This document shows, in pieces, positions 55,754 through 60,761 of a DNA stretch of 60,761 nucleotides; position 1 is the first letter of the stretch; each line of letters opens with the position of its first letter. Both the position numbers and the translations under genes were made by a program. This stretch comes from Pisolithus tinctorius (Eukaryota; Basidiomycota; Agaricomycetes; Boletales; Pisolithaceae), in the NCBI GenBank assembly GCA_024663395.1, contig JANFAH010000136.1, forward strand, positions 1 through 60,761. Reading direction: 5' to 3'. The notes beneath the pieces were generated by a model, which was given only the letters and a program-made list of their open reading frames with translations, had not been told where the DNA came from and made no database searches.

Positions 55754-58331
55754 ATGTCTGACGGTTTCAAACTCTCCTACTGGGTACGAGGTACCCCCAG
55801 TGATACCAGTTTCGATGTCACGATTTCGCCGACTGAAAGGGTCAATACTCTCAGACAGCTTATACAAGAAACTCAAAGATTCGATGTTTTGGCTGGACGT
55901 CTCCGGCTGTTCAAGCTCAAGCCCTATGTGGAGACTCTCAATGGTGTCACCCTCTCGGAGCACGGGGAACTCTTGTACCCTTCGGATAAGATATCAGAGG
56001 TGTTCACAGCACAACCACCAACGCGCCACATCCATATCATAGTGGGTATGTTGCGGCTGCGATCCAAGCTTTCCTGGCCACTCATACTTGCTTTGCAGAT
56101 GCACCATACCCATGGATCTACTACTGGCTTCGAGGTACGGACGCATCAGAAGAGCGAATCGTTCGGATCCGTTCAGATGCAAGTGTCATTGCGCTCAAAC
56201 AGCAAATCCAAAACAGCGATAGTGACCTCCGTGATCTTCCCGAATCTTCCATCAGGCTGTTCAGGATCTCGGAGGGTCATCTCCGGGAGAGTCTCAACAC
56301 GGACAATGATGGTACGCTTCTCAACGGGAGGCAGAAGATATTCGCATGTTTCGAGGGTACTACAGTTCTCGAGACTTTCTGTCTTGTTGTCCAGCTTCCA
56401 CGCCAAGATGTCATTACTCTCAATTGCTGGATAATAGGTGAAGACATCCGCGCCATCTTCGGGGTTAAGGTTGCTATGACGCAGACGGTTTACGATCTCA
56501 AGCGATTGATCAAAGGAGAAAACGCAGTTGCCCTTCACACCACAGACGCGCGCCTGTTAACACTTTGGAACGTTTCCCTATTGTGCGACGATGCGCTAAA
56601 GCAAGCAATTGAGGGTCTCGACCTCCCTCCCGAGAGATCTTTGCACAGTGTGAAGAGATTGTCCACGATCTTTGCAGAACCCCCTGTTCCCGAGCATCTT
56701 CATATCATTGTCGGATCACCACATGCCAGTGAGCTGTCCGTCACGATTACCTCATAGCTCTGTCTAATCGTATACCCGGGCGTAGAGCAGGGGCCCCCTT
56801 TGCATCCGCAACACTGCGTGTCGGCACAGCGAGGTGCTTTCCTTGCCCAATTTAAGCCAAAGGCCCTGTCATCCATTGTGCGACCTTCCGAATTTTCAAG
56901 TTCCAAGTGATCGATGGTCAGACTATTTACTGCAACCGCCCTGCCGATGCTGTGGCCATCATACCTCCGACGTTGCTTCACCGTGCATTTGGTGACTTCC
57001 TTCATGACTGTGACGTGGTTGAACTGACCTCCGAAGATAATTTTTTGTGATGAAGCTGCACACTGTGATGTCAAACCGTTATGATGATGAACAGACGTGC
57101 GCTGTTCAACTCCGTGAGCTGTTTGAAGGGTGGGGCCTGACTTTCATGCCCTCCGCGACGCATCATGGCTACATGACGGGTGGGGATATGCGCGAGGGAG
57201 AGTATCGCTATGCTATCGCCGAAATAAAAAATGAAGTGGGTAGCACGCAAGCTGATCCCTATAACCAAGCAACTTTCCACTACGTGGAGTTTTCGAGACA
57301 GTACGCAGAAACGATGGCGTTGTCACCTTTACCTTGCTTCATCATTCTTCTTTTTGGTCTGTTCAATTTGTTCCTGTTCACTATGCACCATGAATAACCG
57401 TATTTTCAATCAGGACCGTTAATTATGTTTGCAGGAGCAGTGTGGAACGTTGCCCGGTTATCCAGCCTCTCTCGTTCGTTCTCCCACTCCACTACCATCC
57501 AACAGATACCTATATGCAGACCGAAGTGGCTCGTCACCTTAAAGCGTTTAAGAATGCTGTTGTCATGCTTGAAGGGTATTATCGAAGTCTCTCACTGAAT
57601 AATAACCCATCCTGCTCGCACCATTCACAACTGTTCCCGTATCCCACCTCCTTCAAGCCTCTTGGAAGTAACGCAAATGCAACGAAAGAATTCAAATACA
57701 CATCGCAGTACCCAAACAAGCTTATCTTTTTCGGTACTCTCGCTGGCGAGCCCATTTGTATCAAATTTGTGCGCCATTATTCAGTGGAGGTTCACCGGTT
57801 CTCTGCATCACGGGGACGGGCACCAGCGCTCCACGGCTTCGACACGCTACATGGGGGATGGTACATGGTGGTGATGGATTCACTAGACGGTTACAAGGAT
57901 CTCTGTGATGTCGACCCGCCGCCTTTGGTTTTCGACGGATCAGAACCCACCTTGATGAGTTACATCAACATGGCTATGTTCATGGTGACGTTCGTAGCAT
58001 GAACATTATGGTGACGTTCGTAGCATGAACATTAGTTGGATCTGACATGACAGAGTTTATGTTCATTGACTTCGACTGGGCAGGGAAGATTGGAGAGGTG
58101 CGATATCCCCTGAATGTGAACAGAGAAATCTGGCGGCCCTCCGGGGTTTTCGATTGGGCTCCCATCGAAGCTAAGCATGATATGGCCATGCTGAAACACA
58201 TAATTGCGAGTTTCGACAAGGGGGACAAACGTCGTGAGGATGATCAGACACAGAGCGAGGATGTGGACGAGCGAGAAAGCAAGCGTCCGCGGCTGACTAA
58301 ATCACCTAGTACTTCTGATAACAGGGCCTAA
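55754..58331 (+). CDS. Crinkler-type multidomain protein: three ubiquitin-like repeats, nuclease-like core, kinase-like end (frame-broken)
   Basis: The ATG at 55754 opens a first ubiquitin-like repeat (LSYWVRGT ... LRLFKL ... ISEVFTAQPP, HIHIIV). A phase-1 intron (56046-56098) falls exactly at its end. Repeat 2 (IYYWLRGTDASEER ... IRLFRI) and repeat 3 (LNCWIIGEDI ... STIFAEPP, HLHIIV) follow in one exon to about 56728. Hydrophobic positions match between copies and the Crinkler N-terminal domain. Downstream, in broken frames, come a segment with AIAEIKNEVG (an E-x-K pattern of PD-(D/E)XK nuclease folds), ALSPLPCFIIL, a kinase-like region with a catalytic HGD loop, DFDWAG, and a basic Lys/Arg tail. 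Several stops and shifts, plus a 26-bp tandem duplication (57982-58033), break the frame after about 56800. The gene is probably decayed, or damaged in assembly. Confidence 0.7.
57982..58033. repeat. Exact 26-bp tandem duplication
   Basis: Two identical adjacent 26-bp units (57982-58007 and 58008-58033). 26 is not a multiple of 3, so the copy breaks the kinase-like frame exactly over its catalytic loop. Confidence 0.95.
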
Positions 58332-58345
58332 CTAGGTCAAGCCTC

Positions 58346-58761
58346 ATGATGTGTCGTTATTCAACATTGATGGTTCGTAACGAGCGAGAATTTGCAACTT
58401 TTTATCACATTCTACGTTGCTTTCGGGAAGATGCAAGCAAAATCTGTGCGCAGAGGCCTTCTTCCGTTGAGGCGGGCAACTTCGCCACATACTTCATACA
58501 GCCTCCCTTCTTCTCTGATGGTAGCACCGATAAAAAATATGAGACGTAAGTGCCCGGCTGATGGCGACTTCATTCACCAATCCACTGGAGTTTAGAGAGA
58601 TGCCCTGGGGTTTCCCGATCTTTATTGGGAACAGGGATGCCGCCGATGCCTTGTGCAAGTACAGGCCGAAGAACGACCTCAAGGTCACGTCTGCACGTCA
58701 TCTCAACCCGTTCTTTGTCTCGGAATTTAATTCGTTGAAGCAAGAGGATGACTGTTTTTGA
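58346..58761 (+). pseudogene. Possible remnant of a second effector-like gene
   Basis: Two short frames read REFATFYHILRCFRED and, after about 58560, ARHLNPFFVSEFNSLKQEDD. The latter resembles the nuclease-like segment of other fungal effector-type kinase proteins, but only weakly. There is no start or full domain. It lies between the Crinkler-type gene and the repeat element. I treat it as a fragment. Confidence 0.3.
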
Positions 58762-58809
58762 ATGTTACTCCAAGCAATAGCCGCTGCATGAGCAGGAAAG
58801 ATGCTTTTA

Positions 58810-60113
58810 GCTTCCCTTGCTCAACCGCCCCCGACGTGTCACGTGATGTCACTTGGTGTCTTGAGTCTGACATGCACATGTTTTGTACAGTACAACCTTG
58901 TTATCTTAGGCCCTGGGCCCACAGAGGTGCCTGCTCCAACTGTCTGTCATCTCTGGCTAAGCTGCAACTCGTCTGTTGTTTTTGTATAATAAAAAGTTGA
59001 ATGTACAAGTATTACTGGTGCTGACTAAGCATGCAAAAATGCGTACTATGAGGCAAAAACACAGCAGTTGTAAGTCAGAAAGGAAAGCAACAGAAGTAAA
59101 GCACATAACTATACACCCTTCGCAAGGTCTCGTCGAGTGGTACCATAATCTGAAAAAGTGAGAAGTAGGACGGCAAAATGGGCAAGCTATTGCGTACGCA
59201 CGGTGAGGTATCACATGGGGGAGGGTGAGGGGAGGCCCTCGAGTGACAACAGCTGGGGACCAACACCAAACTATGGTAGATGGTAGGGAACCCAAAGACG
59301 TACACCAGAAAAAGGAACCATGCCATTTCGACCACCCAATCCAGAGCTATACCCAAAGTTGCCTCACCACCCTCTGAATACAAAAACAGGCATATCTCGA
59401 CAATGGATGCGCGGACCTGAATGACAAAGGTATCCCCAGGAAGGGATAAGCGAGGGGAACAAACTGCCCAAAAAGCGAGAGGAATGGCGGAGAAAGGCGT
59501 GAGATACGATCTCAAGTCCTCAAAGGTGGGGAGAGGAGAGTGCCTGAACGACAACGGCTGGAGGGATCAACACAAAACACTGGGAGATGGTAGGGAACAC
59601 CTATAAGAGTGCAGAAAAAAAGGAACCACGCTGACCTGACCACCCAGTCACGAGGTATGCACAAAAGTATCGCACAGCACTCCTAACATAAAAGCGGTCA
59701 TATCTCTATAACAAGCGCACGGAATTGGATGAATGAGGCATCCCCAGAGAGGGCTGAGTGAGGGAAACAAACGACCCGAAAGGCGAGAGAAACGCACAAC
59801 AACACGCGAGATATGACGATGAGACCTCAAGGGCAGGCCTTCCCACAAATATGCAAATAACTCTGGAACTGCTTGGCCTGTCAGGAAGATCCTAGGATCA
59901 ACAGGAAGCTATTGCCATCCTGCAAAAAAGCGAGAGATGCAGCGTGACTTACATCTATTATATTTATGGCACACATATGGTGTGCATGCATCAGCAGTAG
60001 TTTTTTTTTACTGCCTCGTCCACACCACACTTCCCCCGACATTCCTAATTTGGAATACCGCCGGTATGTCACGTGATGTCACGTGATATGTCGGGGGTGG
60101 TTGAGCTGGGACA
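58810..60113. mobile_element. Candidate non-autonomous inverted-repeat element
   Basis: Imperfect inverted repeats of about 40 bp lie at each end. The left copy contains GCTCAACCGCCCCCGAC then TCACGTGA (58819-58846). The right copy, read on the minus strand, contains GCTCAACCACCCCCGAC then TCACGTGA (about 60079-60106). The inside (about 1.3 kb) has no transposase frame but holds a tandem 308-bp repeat. A further CCCCCGACAT copy at 60033-60042 forms a hairpin with the right end. No target-site duplication could be identified. Confidence 0.5.
59217..59832. repeat. Two imperfect direct repeats of about 308 bp
   Basis: Unit 1 (about 59217-59525) and unit 2 (about 59526-59832) align along their length. 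Shared anchors are GATGGTAGGGAAC (59279 and 59586), AAAGGAACCA, and ATCCCCAG (59432 and 59740). The units have diverged by substitutions and small gaps. No coding frame is shared. Confidence 0.8.
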
Positions 60114-60761
60114 GCTGATGCTTTTGAAGGAGACAGCTAAGCACAAGTTTTTCGTAGTTGCCATATACCTCAATAAAGACTTGGTTGTTCATGATACATC
60201 GTCATGCAAACTTCTCGAGACAATGCCAAGAATGCTGAGGCATATCGTCAGAGGAATGCAGTGGGTCTTTCACTGCCACCTTGTGATGGATGTAATTATG
60301 CTGAATGAATACAGGTTTCTATCCATTGCAACCACTTTAATCTTACCATAAAAAGTTTGGGGTGATTGAATTCATCTGCGAAATGTATAATCTTGTAGGA
60401 GAGCCAAACAATTTGGTTGAGGACCTGGACAACAACAGGGCACAAACCCTTAAACAGTCTGTAGATGCAGCCGGGGGGGTCCTTTCACTCCACTCGAAGA
60501 ATCATCCAGTGCCACAGCTACAAGCCAGTTGAATGGATGCCATCCTGGAACATCACATGGGTGAGGAAGAACATGTGGATGTGCTTGAGGATGAGGACAG
60601 GCTCAGTGTTTTCGGTGCAGATGATGTTCAAGAACACCTACTGAATATGAAATGCATGGTTGACTACTGCATCTTTGGGGTTGGTTCATTCACTTCTTCA
60701 TATTTCATGCCTCTGATTGACATATATGGAAGCATGAGAACCTCACTGTGATCAGACCCAA
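60073..60761 (+). other. Right-edge region with unassigned open frames
   Basis: Open frames at 60073-60351 and 60533-60751, plus a linking stretch (EFICEMYNLVGEPNNL), look coding-like and acidic (EEHVDVLEDEDRLSVFG) but match no family I recognise. They begin at the edge of the inverted-repeat element, so they may belong to a mobile or repeated gene continuing beyond the window. Confidence 0.3.

Overview
The window is nuclear DNA of a filamentous basidiomycete, most likely an agaricomycete. The evidence is densely packed genes with many 45-70 nt introns (GT donors, CTNAC-like branch sites, AG acceptors), a DUF6533-type membrane protein, a Crinkler-type multidomain protein, a basidiomycete-style SH3/transmembrane protein and conserved fungal housekeeping genes. 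I see no bacterial operons, rRNA, tRNA or CRISPR array.

Layout, left to right: cut 5' end of a RecQ-like helicase (1-174, minus); VPS72/SWC2 of the SWR1 complex (+); SDH2, the succinate dehydrogenase iron-sulfur subunit (-); a Ser/Gly-rich single-pass membrane protein with a C-terminal SH3 domain (-); a long gene-poor stretch; a small protein with a duplicated KDY motif behind a good TATA box (+); a poorly preserved hypothetical gene and an L51/S25-type mitochondrial ribosomal protein (+); GET2 (-); an ArfGAP (+); a leukotriene-A4-hydrolase-type M1 aminopeptidase (-); RPB1, the largest RNA polymerase II subunit (-); VPS27/HRS (+); a DUF6533 protein (-); the meiotic MutS homolog MSH4 (+); a DAO-family FAD oxidoreductase (+); YTH1/CPSF30 (+); a BNI4-like scaffold (-); a small helical protein (-) head-to-head with VPS4 (+); a HAL4/HAL5-type kinase (-); ribosomal protein eL19 (+); a SAM-like/coiled-coil protein (-); and a Crinkler-type gene (+). 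The last 2.5 kb is repeat-rich and transposon-like.

Most genes are unrelated housekeeping genes. Loose themes are endosomal sorting (VPS27 and VPS4), membrane traffic (ArfGAP, GET2) and transcription/RNA processing (RPB1, VPS72, YTH1). Several neighbours are divergent with short shared promoters: RPB1/VPS27, small protein/VPS4, and SAM-like/Crinkler.

Three things deserve attention. (1) The RPB1 C-terminal heptad region is cut by at least six introns, all in phase 1, into symmetric mini-exons including apparent 3-, 9- and 12-nt microexons. (2) Many conserved, essential genes read cleanly only after allowing single-base shifts, mostly extra bases. This most likely reflects assembly error, but it limits every gene model here. 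(3) The right end carries a Crinkler-type gene with three tandem ubiquitin-like repeats, an E-x-K nuclease-like middle and a kinase-like end broken by a 26-bp tandem duplication, next to a probable non-autonomous inverted-repeat element. Exon calls are by eye, so gene spans are more reliable than individual splice sites.
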